In this document: positions 52,728 through 60,453 of the stretch, one piece after another
Numbering within the stretch: position 1 is the first letter of the stretch
Layout: each line of letters begins with the position of its first letter
NCBI RefSeq assembly: GCF_023242475.1
Contig: NZ_JALJFG010000022.1
Span: 33,523 to 97,522 of the forward strand
Length of the DNA: 64,000 nt
DNA from: Pseudomonas sp. MWU15-20650
GTDB taxonomy: Bacteria; Pseudomonadota; Gammaproteobacteria; Pseudomonadales; Pseudomonadaceae
Reading direction: 5' to 3'
Notes under the pieces: generated by a model
The model's database searches: none
What the model saw: the letters and a program-made list of their open reading frames with translations, nothing else
Told to the model about the DNA's origin: nothing
Translations under genes and position numbers: made by a program

Positions 52728-52754
52728 AAAAAGGGGCCTTGTTGCCAAGGCCCC
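52728..52754 (-). terminator. Intrinsic terminator between fapC and fapD
   Basis: On the minus strand GGGGCCTTG/CAAGGCCCC form a 9-bp stem (52733-52741 and 52746-52754) with a 4-base loop, followed by five Ts (52728-52732). It lies just past the fapC stop (52761) and before fapD (52699). It should reduce expression of fapDEF compared with fapABC. Confidence 0.75.
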
Positions 52755-52760
52755 GATGGA

Positions 52761-53480
52761 TCAGAAGCGCACACCCGAGGAAATCACAGTGGTGTTGCCC
52801 TGTTGGTTACCCACGCCAGCAGAAATGTTGGCGCCCAGGTTGCCCGAAGAGCCATTAAGCGAGTTGTTCGCGCTGGCGTTGTTCTGAACAGGCGTAAGGT
52901 TGATGCCGTGATGGCCATACGCAACGGCTACGGTGTTCAGGTAGGTATTGTCGACGCTGGTTTGTGTGGTGTTGCTCGAAGCAGTGGCCGAAGCGCCGCT
53001 GGCACTGGCAATCGACAGTTGGTTTTTCTGTTGGTTGAAGTTGCCGGAAGTGGCGTTCACGCCCAGGTTGCCGGAGCTACCGTTGGCTGAGTTGTTGAGC
53101 GAAGCGTTGTTTTGGGTAGCCACTTGCACGGAGGTGTTGTTGTGGTTGCTTTGGGTAATGGTACCCAGGGCAAACACCGCAGCAGCGTCACCGGCAGCGA
53201 TGGCGGTCTGGTTGTCTTGCTGGTTGCCGTCACCGGCCGCGATGTTGGCCTGGGCGTTGCCCGAGCTGCCATTCAACGAGTGATTGGCCGAGGCATTGTT
53301 CTCGGTGCTCTTGTTGTTCACTGAGTTGTTATTGCTGGTTTGTGCATCGGAGACGGCGGCGGTAACTGCGGTAGGCGCCGGTTGAGGGTGCCAGCCGCCA
53401 TAACCACCTGCGTTTGCAGCAACAGCCATGAGTGCAGTCAGAGCGAAAACCAGTGGTTTAAGAGCCATTGTAGGTTTCAT
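52761..53480 (-). CDS. fapC: Functional amyloid major subunit FapC
   Basis: This 239-residue protein has a signal peptide (cleavage near ANA/GGY, residue 24) and three imperfect amyloid repeats built on NNASxNxSxNGSSGNxxxN ending with GNQQ or NQQKN, each followed by a variable linker. FapC is the main fibre subunit that supports biofilm structure. AAGGAG precedes the ATG. A terminator-like hairpin follows. Confidence 0.97.
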   Translation of the reverse strand: MKPTMALKPLVFALTALMAVAANAGGYGGWHPQPAPTAVTAAVSDAQTSNNNSVNNKSTENNASANHSLNGSSGNAQANIAAGDGNQQDNQTAIAAGDAAAVFALGTITQSNHNNTSVQVATQNNASLNNSANGSSGNLGVNATSGNFNQQKNQLSIASASGASATASSNTTQTSVDNTYLNTVAVAYGHHGINLTPVQNNASANNSLNGSSGNLGANISAGVGNQQGNTTVISSGVRF

Positions 53481-53547
53481 GGTGTATCTCCTTGCTTCTA
53501 ATTAGTTGGTTAAGTGTTGGTACGGTCCATCTATCGACTCAGCTCCA

Positions 53548-54105
53548 TCAGTTGAGTCGTACATTCAGGGTGTTAGCCACTCGGTTCCCCACCCCGGCGC
53601 TCTGGTTGACCTGAACCACTCCACGGCTGCCGGTGAAGGCCTGGTCGCTGGTAACGACCTGGCGGCTGCCAGTGGTAGGGGTCAATCCTGAGTCGGTTGC
53701 AAGCGCAACGTTCTGTTGCGACATGACGCTGTCGTCGATGCTTTGCGGGCCGGCATTCACGCTGACTCGCACGGCATTGATCATCTGGTTCTGAGCACCG
53801 GCCGACTGGTTGACGCCCAGTACACCGCTGCCGTTGCTGAATGAGTTGCCCTGGATCGCCACGCCGGCGTTCTGGGCACGGTCGGCAGGCGCGCCGCCGA
53901 TGGTTTGGCGGATCAGGCCGCCTGCCTGCGCGCTGCCGCCCACGGCGATGGCGCGGCTGTTGACTTGCTGCAGTTGATCGCCGGCGGCTTGGTTGACCGA
54001 CGCTGCTCCGCTGTATTGGCTGGCGGAGTTATCGATCACTGCGCTGCTGTCGGCCATTGCCGATGAGCAGCCCAGCACCATGAGAAACAGCCAGGAATGT
54101 TTCAC
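53548..54105 (-). CDS. fapB: Functional amyloid nucleator/minor subunit FapB
   Basis: This 185-residue protein has a signal peptide (MKHSWLFLMVLGCSSAMA) and three short repeats of the type GxxxVNQSAGxxNxxxN (SVNQAAGDQLQQVN, GVNQSAGAQNQMIN, QVNQSAGVGNRVAN). FapB is proposed to nucleate FapC fibres. It is one base from fapA and upstream of fapC. Confidence 0.95.
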   Translation of the reverse strand: MKHSWLFLMVLGCSSAMADSSAVIDNSASQYSGAASVNQAAGDQLQQVNSRAIAVGGSAQAGGLIRQTIGGAPADRAQNAGVAIQGNSFSNGSGVLGVNQSAGAQNQMINAVRVSVNAGPQSIDDSVMSQQNVALATDSGLTPTTGSRQVVTSDQAFTGSRGVVQVNQSAGVGNRVANTLNVRLN

Positions 54106-54106
54106 G

Positions 54107-54553
54107 TCACTGGCCTCCCATCATGCTGCTGATGTTGTTCAGGGGCGCCATGCCCCGGGAAATCGAGCCGTTGATTTGGCCGGAAAGGCTGCTTGCACCA
54201 CTGTGCCCGGCAGCGCCGCCTGCACCCAGGCCCACACCGCCACCGTTATTGCTCAAGCCGGGCAAGTTACCGCCAGGCAGGATGGCGCGAGTGATGCTGG
54301 AACCGCTGCTGACGTTGGCGAAGTCGCTATCGTTCATTTCGCCGGTGGCACGCAGTATCTGTGGGGAGGCGTTGGCGTTCACGGTAATAGGATTGGGATC
54401 GACGCCGGGTGAACGGCCAGCCATGTGACCTTGGACGGTGCGTTGAATCACGATCACACCATCACCTGCCGCGAGCACCGGAAGGCTCACGCTGGTACTG
54501 AGTACGCAGCTGATCAGCAGGAGGCTCAGTGAGCCCGGATTATGTGTGTTCAC
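54107..54553 (-). CDS. fapA: Fap operon first gene product FapA
   Basis: This 148-residue protein has a signal peptide (to about residue 28, PVLAAGDG) and a Gly/Asn/Ser-rich mature part (LSNNGGGVGLGAGGAAGHSG). FapA is needed for correct fibre composition and may keep FapC unfolded during export. It is the first gene after the sigma-54 promoter at 54606-54621. Confidence 0.92.
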   Translation of the reverse strand: MNTHNPGSLSLLLISCVLSTSVSLPVLAAGDGVIVIQRTVQGHMAGRSPGVDPNPITVNANASPQILRATGEMNDSDFANVSSGSSITRAILPGGNLPGLSNNGGGVGLGAGGAAGHSGASSLSGQINGSISRGMAPLNNISSMMGGQ

Positions 54554-54605
54554 GGCAGTGTTCCTTATTCTTCGCGCTGACCCTAAACAGCGCTGTAAGG
54601 AAGAG

Positions 54606-54621
54606 AGCAGAAGGCGTGCCG
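54606..54621 (-). promoter_or_regulatory. Sigma-54 (-24/-12) promoter of the fap operon
   Basis: The minus strand reads C-GGCACG-CCTT-CTGCT, close to the consensus TGGCACG-N4-TTGC(A/T). It differs at the first T and at one base of the -12 element. It ends about 52 bases before the fapA ATG. Confidence 0.75.
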
Positions 54622-54684
54622 CTTTTTATTTGTTATTGATATTCAATGGGTTGTGATTAAAGAGAGGCAAAGTGATGGCCATGT

Positions 54685-54702
54685 TGTTTCATGCTTGAGA
54701 CA
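54685..54702. promoter_or_regulatory. Enhancer-like palindrome, site 1
   Basis: TGTTTCATGCTTGAGACA is an imperfect 18-base palindrome. It lies about 65-80 bases upstream of the -24 element of the fap promoter. It matches site 2 at most positions. Confidence 0.65.
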
Positions 54703-54741
54703 GTCGCCACACGGCCGGATATGCCGCTCCCACCTGGCGGC

Positions 54742-54759
54742 TGTCTCATCGATGAAACA
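54742..54759. promoter_or_regulatory. Enhancer-like palindrome, site 2
   Basis: TGTCTCATCGATGAAACA is a nearly perfect 18-base palindrome (one mismatched pair). It lies 57 bases from site 1. With six flanking bases the two form a 24-base inverted repeat (GGCGGC/GTCGCC flanks). Confidence 0.65.
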
Positions 54760-54867
54760 GTGCCGATGACAAAACGATGAATCCGCAGCGGGTGGGCGAT
54801 CCAGCGGCCAGAGGTGTTTCAAAAATGGACACTGTAGGCGCGAGCAGGCCCGCGCCTGGAAGACGGT

Positions 54868-55863
54868 TCAGGTCTTGGGCGCTTTACGCGGGATGGAGTT
54901 GAGGACGGGGTTGCCGTCCTGGTTCTGGGTCAGGTAGACCGGCAAAACCTTGGGCAGGGAGGGGACGAGGTTGTTGACCTCATTGATGTTGTAGATGCCG
55001 CCGATACGAATTGCCCCGGTACCGGCGTCCGCGAGCATCACCGGTTTGTTCAGGTAGCGGTTGATCAGCGGCAACGCATCGGCCAGGGCCAGGTTGTCGA
55101 GGACCAGTTTGCCTTGGCGCCAGGCCAGCGAGGTGTCCTCGGGATTGGTCGCAGCGATATGCGGTGCGGCGTCACCCAAGTGGTAACTGGCCTGCATGCC
55201 CGGGCTCAATGGAACACTGGCGTGCAGCTTGTCGCTGGCCACTTGCACCGAACCTTCGAGCAACATGACCCGCACCTGGTCTTCATATTTCCAGACGTTG
55301 AACTGGGTCCCCGTCACGCGAACCTGTCCATCGCCGATGTGCACGATAAACGGGTGATCGCTGTCATGAATGACCTTGAAAAACGCTTCACCCTTTTTCA
55401 AGGTGGCCCGGCGTTCGTCCTTGTAATGGCTGTAGACCAACTCGGTCCCCAGGTTCAACTCGACCTGGCTGCCATCGCTGAGGGTGACCTTGCGTAGGCC
55501 ATTGGCGGCGTCGAAGTGCTCATAGGAACTCGGTAACCAGCCCGCTTCCCAGCCAGTAAAGGCGGCAAGCGGCAAGGCGACGAGGCAGATCGCTGCGGCC
55601 ACCGCGTACTTTCGCAAGCGGTGACGCGGCTTAAACGCCAGCACCACCGGTGCAGGCTCGCTGCGGGGCAGGTGATCGGCCACGTCCCAGATTTCCAGCA
55701 TGGCTGCGTATTCAAAGGCATGCAGCGGATGGGCATCGTGCCACTGCGCAAAAGCCTCACGTTCGCCCACCGCGCAATCACTGGCATGCAGGCGCATGCA
55801 CCAATGCGCGGCGGCGTCGGTGATAGCGTCATATTCGGCTTCTGAAAGGGACTTTTCGCTCAT
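54868..55863 (-). CDS. fecR: FecR-family anti-sigma/transmembrane signal protein (orphan)
   Basis: The ATG at 55861-55863 (MSEKSLSEAEYDAITDAAAHW) with an AGGATGAG site gives 331 residues. The N-terminal cytosolic segment contains the DUF4880-type helix (WCMRLHASDC...EREAFAQWHDAHPLHAFEY), a membrane helix comes next (AVAAAICLVALPLAAFTGW, about 87-105), then the FecR beta domain (VTLSDGSQVELNLGTELVY, EAFFKVIHDSDHPFIV). Such proteins relay outer-membrane signals to an ECF sigma factor, but no fecI is adjacent and no TonB receptor follows. The partner must be elsewhere or lost. Confidence 0.88.
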   Translation of the reverse strand: MSEKSLSEAEYDAITDAAAHWCMRLHASDCAVGEREAFAQWHDAHPLHAFEYAAMLEIWDVADHLPRSEPAPVVLAFKPRHRLRKYAVAAAICLVALPLAAFTGWEAGWLPSSYEHFDAANGLRKVTLSDGSQVELNLGTELVYSHYKDERRATLKKGEAFFKVIHDSDHPFIVHIGDGQVRVTGTQFNVWKYEDQVRVMLLEGSVQVASDKLHASVPLSPGMQASYHLGDAAPHIAATNPEDTSLAWRQGKLVLDNLALADALPLINRYLNKPVMLADAGTGAIRIGGIYNINEVNNLVPSLPKVLPVYLTQNQDGNPVLNSIPRKAPKT

Positions 55864-56128
55864 TAACTCATCCTGATTTCCCACATTCTAACCTCCCAAG
55901 GCCAATGACGAGAACCGCCATCATGGCGATTGCATCTCAATTGCGAGTCGTTCTTGTTTGGGCTTGTCGGTTGTGCTTGGAAAAGGGCAGGGTAAGCACG
56001 TATGACCCATTGGCGGGGGTAACTATTGAGCCCCGGCGCAAGTTGACAGCAGACGCTGTGCGTGGTGTTTAATCAGCGACCTGAATGTCCATTCGTTGCC
56101 CCTTCCAATCATAAAAACGGAGCTTCAA

Positions 56129-57163
56129 ATGTCTGCGCAGCCTCCGACAGATGCTACGGCTTCAACCACCATCGGCTTTACCGAGTTGGTGGCCTTGCTA
56201 CAACAGGTCTTTGTCCGCCACGGCACCTCGCCGGAGGTCGCCGCGATCCTGGCGCACAACTGCGCCAGCGCCGAGCGTGACGGCGCCCATAGCCATGGTG
56301 TGTTCCGCATCCCAGGGTACGTGTCGACACTCAACAGCGGCTGGGTCAATGGCAGCGCGTTGCCCGTGGTCGAAGATGTGGCTTCGGGTTTTGTTCGCGT
56401 GGATGCCGATAACGGTTTTGCCCAGCCGGCACTGGCGGCCGCACGCCCGCTGTTGGTCGCCAAGGCGCGCAGCGCCGGGATCGCGCTGTTGGCGATTAGA
56501 AACTCCCATCACTTCGCTGCGTTGTGGCCGGATGTCGAACCCTTCGCCGAAGAAGGGCTGGTGGCCCTGAGTGTGGTCAACAGCATGACCTGCGTGGTGC
56601 CTCACGGCGCCGATCGCCCACTGTTCGGCACCAACCCGATTGCCTTTGCCGCGCCACGCGCCGACGGCTCGCCGATTGTGTTCGACCTGGCCACCAGCGC
56701 CATCGCCCATGGCGATGTGCAGATTGCCGCGCGCAAAGGCGAGCGCCTGCCGCCGGGCATGGGCGTCGACAGCTTGGGCCAGCCGACCCAGGACCCCAAG
56801 GCCATCCTGGAAGGTGGGGCGCTGTTACCGTTCGGCGGGCACAAGGGCTCGGCGCTGTCGATGATGGTCGAGTTGCTGGCGGCCGCGTTGACCGGTGGCA
56901 ACTTCTCATTCGAGTTCAATTGGGCGGATCACCCCGGGGCGCGTACGCCTTGGACGGGGCAGTTACTGATCCTGATCGACCCGAGCAAGACCGCCGGGCA
57001 AAACTTCGCTGAGCGCAGCCAGGAGCTGGTGCGGCAGATGCATGCGGCAGGGTTGCGGCGGTTGCCGGGGGATCGACGTCATCGCACGCGGGCGAAGTCG
57101 TTGGAGACGGGTGTTGAGGTGGATGCACACGCGCTGGATCAGTTGCGCGAATGGGCTCACTGA
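56129..57163 (+). CDS. dpkA: Malate/lactate dehydrogenase-family oxidoreductase, DpkA-like
   Basis: The ATG at 56129 (MSAQPPTDATASTTIG) with GGAGC upstream gives 344 residues. The family signatures are HGVFRIPGYV, RNSHHFAALW (active histidine) and HGADRPLFGTNPIAFA, which bind NADPH. The closest type is delta1-piperideine-2-carboxylate reductase (DpkA), used in D-lysine/D-proline catabolism, though a ureidoglycolate or lactate dehydrogenase role cannot be excluded. It is divergent from fecR and a single gene. Confidence 0.85.
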   Translation: MSAQPPTDATASTTIGFTELVALLQQVFVRHGTSPEVAAILAHNCASAERDGAHSHGVFRIPGYVSTLNSGWVNGSALPVVEDVASGFVRVDADNGFAQPALAAARPLLVAKARSAGIALLAIRNSHHFAALWPDVEPFAEEGLVALSVVNSMTCVVPHGADRPLFGTNPIAFAAPRADGSPIVFDLATSAIAHGDVQIAARKGERLPPGMGVDSLGQPTQDPKAILEGGALLPFGGHKGSALSMMVELLAAALTGGNFSFEFNWADHPGARTPWTGQLLILIDPSKTAGQNFAERSQELVRQMHAAGLRRLPGDRRHRTRAKSLETGVEVDAHALDQLREWAH

Positions 57164-57213
57164 AGAACAGCGTAGCCGCTGCCGAGCCAGGGCTCGGCGG
57201 CGGCTATGCCGTA

Positions 57214-57534
57214 TTAGTTACGGCGGCCGAGCAGCAGGCCGACCACCAGGCCAACGCCTGCGGAAATCGCGACGGTCTGCCACGGGTGGCCACCGATGTA
57301 GGTTTCGGTGGCATCCACCACCGGCTTGCTGCGCTCACGCACATTGGACACCGAGTCCAGCGCTTGCTTGAGCTTGATGGCGACCTGTTCGCGCAGGGTC
57401 TCACCTTCCTCACCCACCAGGGATGCGCTGCTTTTGAGCAGTTTGTCCGATTCTTCGATCAACGCCGTCAGTTCACTGAAAGCTTGATCCTTGATTTGAT
57501 CTTCGACAGCTTGGGCGGCAGTTTTGCGGGCCAT
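57214..57534 (-). CDS. DUF883 (ElaB/YqjD-like) membrane-anchored protein
   Basis: The ATG at 57532-57534 (MARKTAAQAVEDQIKDQAF) follows AAGGAG and gives 106 residues. It is a helical protein with a C-terminal membrane helix (VAISAGVGLVVGLLLGRRN) and the GGHPWQTVAI motif. YqjD/ElaB-type proteins bind ribosomes at the membrane in stationary phase. It converges with the upstream gene and is divergent from the next. Confidence 0.88.
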   Translation of the reverse strand: MARKTAAQAVEDQIKDQAFSELTALIEESDKLLKSSASLVGEEGETLREQVAIKLKQALDSVSNVRERSKPVVDATETYIGGHPWQTVAISAGVGLVVGLLLGRRN

Positions 57535-57697
57535 TGGGTGACTCCTTGCAGGTGAATGTGACAGTGAACAATGGAGTATCGGGCTGCGGCAAAAGTTGCA
57601 GTTTTTTTGCCGGAAGGTCACTTGAAGTAAAATCCGAATCTGGAACTTTCGACCTACAGTGTAAGATGTAGCCTATTTGTGCAGCAGGTAATTCAAC

Positions 57698-57952
57698 ATG
57701 AGCTTCAATCTGGCCAACAAGACCCTCGCCGAACGCGCCGAGCTGGAAGATGAAAAGTCCCGTCTCTACGACCTGTGGCAAACCAACCTGGGCAAAGCCA
57801 AGGGCGAAGCCGCCCGTTTGTTCGGCGAGCGTGCCAAGCGCAAAGGCAAGTGGGCCGAGTGGGTGCGTGCGGAGTTGGATGGTATGTCGCCACCGGAGTT
57901 TTCCAACATGGTTCGCAGCGAAGTCAACAAGCTGATGGCGGCGGCTAAATAA
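57698..57952 (+). CDS. Conserved hypothetical protein, 84 residues
   Basis: This is a small basic, helical protein (MSFNLANKTLAERAELEDE, FGERAKRKGKWAEWVRAELD, MVRSEVNKLMAAAK). No membrane or signal segment is seen. Similar short proteins are known only as conserved hypothetical in Pseudomonas as far as I recall. Its last 8 bases overlap the end of the convergent LysR gene. Confidence 0.78.
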   Translation: MSFNLANKTLAERAELEDEKSRLYDLWQTNLGKAKGEAARLFGERAKRKGKWAEWVRAELDGMSPPEFSNMVRSEVNKLMAAAK

Positions 57953-58853
57953 AGCACGCCACAATCGCCTCGCGTACTTTTAGCAACATCGGATCAAGCT
58001 GGGCTTGGGTGCGCCAGCCCAATTCCACCGGGTAGCGCGGCAATGCCAGTGGGCAAGGCAGTACGCGCAGGCCCGTCATCTGGGCGATGGCCTCGGCGGC
58101 ATGTCCGGGAATGGTCGCCACCGCCCGGCTGCCCTTGAGCAGAAACGGCAGTGCGGCAAAGTGGCTGGTGGAGGCGCACACCTGGCGGCTCAACCCGTGC
58201 GCCGCCAAGCCTTCATCGGTAATGCCGATAAACCCACCCGACGACACCAGCACATGGTCGCGCATGACGAATTCCTGCAGGTCGATGCTTTGTTGGCCGG
58301 GTGCCAGGCTGTGCGGGTCCACCAGGCAACGATAATCACCGTCCCCCAGCACCTGGCGGCTTAGCCTGCGTTCGGCAAAACCACCGGCCGTGATGGCCAG
58401 GTCCAGAGTGCGGTCGAGCAGGGCGGCGGCAACAATCTGGCTGTGGGTCTGGCGAAAGATCACCCGCAGTTGCGGCGCGCGCTGTGCTACTTCGTCCATC
58501 AGTCGGCGCCCGTGGGCAATTTCGAAGTCATCGGACAGCCCCAATACCACCGAGCGCCCGTGATAGTGCGGGTTATCCGGATGGACCATGGCCAGGCTCT
58601 GCCGGCAGCGTTCCAGTGCTTCGCTGATCACGGGTTTGAGCTGGTTGGCCCGCAAGGTCGGCGCCAAGCCACGACCGGTGCGTATGAACAGTTGATCGCC
58701 ATACACCTCACGCAAACGCCGCAGGCCGGCACTGATCGCCGACTGGGTAACGCCCAGGCGCAACGCTGCGCGGCTCGCGCTGGACTCGTCATGCAGGGCT
58801 TCGAAGGTTTTCAGCAGGTTCAAGTCAACCTGGGCGATATTCATTTGGCTCAT
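57945..58853 (-). CDS. LysR-family transcriptional regulator
   Basis: This regulator of about 302 residues starts at the ATG 58851-58853 (MSQMNIAQVDLNLL) or possibly 58844. Its N-terminal winged helix-turn-helix reads LLKTFEALHDESSASRAALRLGVTQSAISAGLRRLREVYGDQLFIRT. The C-terminal part is a periplasmic-binding-protein-like effector domain. It is divergent from the nitrilase gene with only about 80 bases between, so it probably controls it. It overlaps the convergent 57698 gene by 8 bases. Confidence 0.92.
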   Translation of the reverse strand: MSQMNIAQVDLNLLKTFEALHDESSASRAALRLGVTQSAISAGLRRLREVYGDQLFIRTGRGLAPTLRANQLKPVISEALERCRQSLAMVHPDNPHYHGRSVVLGLSDDFEIAHGRRLMDEVAQRAPQLRVIFRQTHSQIVAAALLDRTLDLAITAGGFAERRLSRQVLGDGDYRCLVDPHSLAPGQQSIDLQEFVMRDHVLVSSGGFIGITDEGLAAHGLSRQVCASTSHFAALPFLLKGSRAVATIPGHAAEAIAQMTGLRVLPCPLALPRYPVELGWRTQAQLDPMLLKVREAIVACFI

Positions 58854-58935
58854 ATCATTTAGCACTGAGGTGGGCTTTATTCATGATCGAGTCTGGCCAG
58901 AGAATGGGCAACCCCCCTTGTTCGGAGTGATCGTG

Positions 58936-59862
58936 ATGCCTATTTCTACCGTTGCAGCTTTGCAGGTTGGTTCATTGCCGGGTGGCAAGGCTGAGACCCT
59001 GGCGCAAATCCTGGCTTATGAGGACGAGATCCTGCGCAGCGGTGCGCAACTGGTGGTGATGCCCGAGGCATTGTTGGGCGGTTACCCCAAGGGCGAAAGC
59101 TTTGGCACGCAGTTGGGCTATCGCCTGCCCGAGGGCCGTGAAGCCTTTGCGCGGTATGTTGCCAATGCCATCGATGTCCCGGGTGTGGAGACTGAGGCGC
59201 TGGCCGGGTTGTCGGCGCGTACCGGTGCCAGCCTGGTGCTCGGCGTGATCGAACGCAGTGGCAGCACGCTGTATTGCACCGTGCTGTATTTCGAACCCTC
59301 AGGCGGTTTGGTCGCCAAGCACCGCAAGCTGATGCCCACCGGCACTGAACGGCTGATCTGGGGCAAGGGCGACGGCTCGACCCTGCCGGTGATTGATGCC
59401 GCCGTGGGGCGCATCGGCGGTGCGGTGTGCTGGGAAAACATGATGCCGTTGCTGCGTACGGCGATGTACGCCAAAGGCGTAGAGGTATGGTGCGCGCCGA
59501 CCGTGGACGAGCGCGAGATGTGGCAGGTGAGCATGCGCCATATTGCCCATGAAGGACGTTGCTTCGTGGTCAGTGCCTGCCAGGTGCAGGCATCGCCTGA
59601 GGTGTTGGGTGTTGAGGTTGCCAACTGGCCGTCCGATCGCCCGTTGATTGCCGGTGGCAGTGTGATTGTCGGACCCATGGGCGACATTCTGGCGGGGCCG
59701 TTGCTGGGGCAGGCGGGGTTGTTGACGGCGCAGATCGATACTGATGACTTGGTGCGGGCCCGCTACGACTATGACGTGGTGGGGCATTACGCACGGCCGG
59801 ACATTTTTGAACTGACTGTGGACGAGCGCGCCAGGTCGGGCGTTCGCTTTATCACTGACTGA
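58936..59862 (+). CDS. Nitrilase / cyanide-hydratase-type carbon-nitrogen hydrolase
   Basis: The ATG at 58936 (MPISTVAALQVGSLPGG) with GGAG upstream gives 308 residues. The catalytic triad is E44 (VMPEALLGGYPKG), K131 (KHRKLMPTG) and C165 (GGAVCWENMMPL). These match the aliphatic/aryl nitrilase branch, converting a nitrile to acid and ammonia. Divergent LysR suggests inducible expression. Confidence 0.93.
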   Translation: MPISTVAALQVGSLPGGKAETLAQILAYEDEILRSGAQLVVMPEALLGGYPKGESFGTQLGYRLPEGREAFARYVANAIDVPGVETEALAGLSARTGASLVLGVIERSGSTLYCTVLYFEPSGGLVAKHRKLMPTGTERLIWGKGDGSTLPVIDAAVGRIGGAVCWENMMPLLRTAMYAKGVEVWCAPTVDEREMWQVSMRHIAHEGRCFVVSACQVQASPEVLGVEVANWPSDRPLIAGGSVIVGPMGDILAGPLLGQAGLLTAQIDTDDLVRARYDYDVVGHYARPDIFELTVDERARSGVRFITD

Positions 59863-59927
59863 ATGCGGTTAAAAAGGTGGGACGGGGGTTGCCGGTCAGT
59901 TAAGCGTTAGGGCGGGCAACCGGTAAC

Positions 59928-59959
59928 CTGTGGCGAGGGAGCTTGCTCCCTCGCCACAG
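59928..59959. repeat. Palindromic REP (GTGGCGAGGGAGCTTGC family)
   Basis: CTGTGGCGAGGGAGC and GCTCCCTCGCCACAG form a perfect 15-bp stem with a 2-base loop between the convergent nitrilase and lipoprotein genes. It may terminate transcription from either side. Confidence 0.85.
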
Positions 59960-59977
59960 TGACAGTGTTCCTTACGG

Positions 59978-60439
59978 TTACCAAGTGGCGGTATTCGGCA
60001 GGTCCAGGGTACCGCGCTCGACAAAACGCATGGTACCGAACAGCCCGCCCGCCAGTTTGCCGCGCAGCACGTAGGGCAGGTTGTTCAGGCTTTGGGTCTG
60101 GCTCAGGCCAAGGGTCTGGCGCAACACAGAAAACGCCGAAACGCTGACCGGCACCATCAGCACGGTCTCGGAAAAGCGTGGGATGCTTCCGCCTTGATCG
60201 CTGACCCCCGACGCCAATGGTCGGCCATTGACGTCCAGGTCCAGGGCCACGCCGCTGTAGTCGATCGTCGTTTCATTTGGGTTCTGCACCCGCAGCTTCA
60301 CGGCAAAACGCACTTCCAGGTCCTGGCTTTGCAGCGGCTCGATGCCCACCACCGTGATGTTGACCGGGTCGCGGTCCGGGAACAGCGCACAGGCGCTCAA
60401 GGTAAGCAGCAATACCGATAAAACCATGAGCTTGCGCAT
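59978..60439 (-). CDS. LEA type 2-like lipoprotein
   Basis: This 153-residue protein has a lipobox (VLLLTLSAC, cysteine at residue 17) and a LEA14-like beta fold (VGIEPLQSQDLEVRFAVKLRVQNPNETTIDYSGVALDLDVNG). It would be anchored in the outer or inner membrane. Function is unknown. It is downstream of the NCS2 permease gene by 14 bases on the same strand, so the two may form an operon. Confidence 0.88.
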   Translation of the reverse strand: MRKLMVLSVLLLTLSACALFPDRDPVNITVVGIEPLQSQDLEVRFAVKLRVQNPNETTIDYSGVALDLDVNGRPLASGVSDQGGSIPRFSETVLMVPVSVSAFSVLRQTLGLSQTQSLNNLPYVLRGKLAGGLFGTMRFVERGTLDLPNTATW

Positions 60440-60453
60440 ATGAAAAGGTGCTC

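Larger units (their letters stand above)
54554..54867. other. fap control region
   Basis: This 314-base region between fapA and the fecR gene (both on the minus strand) contains a sigma-54 promoter and two palindromic likely enhancers, annotated separately. Between them is an AT-rich stretch (54620-54660), possibly suited to bending. Confidence 0.7.
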
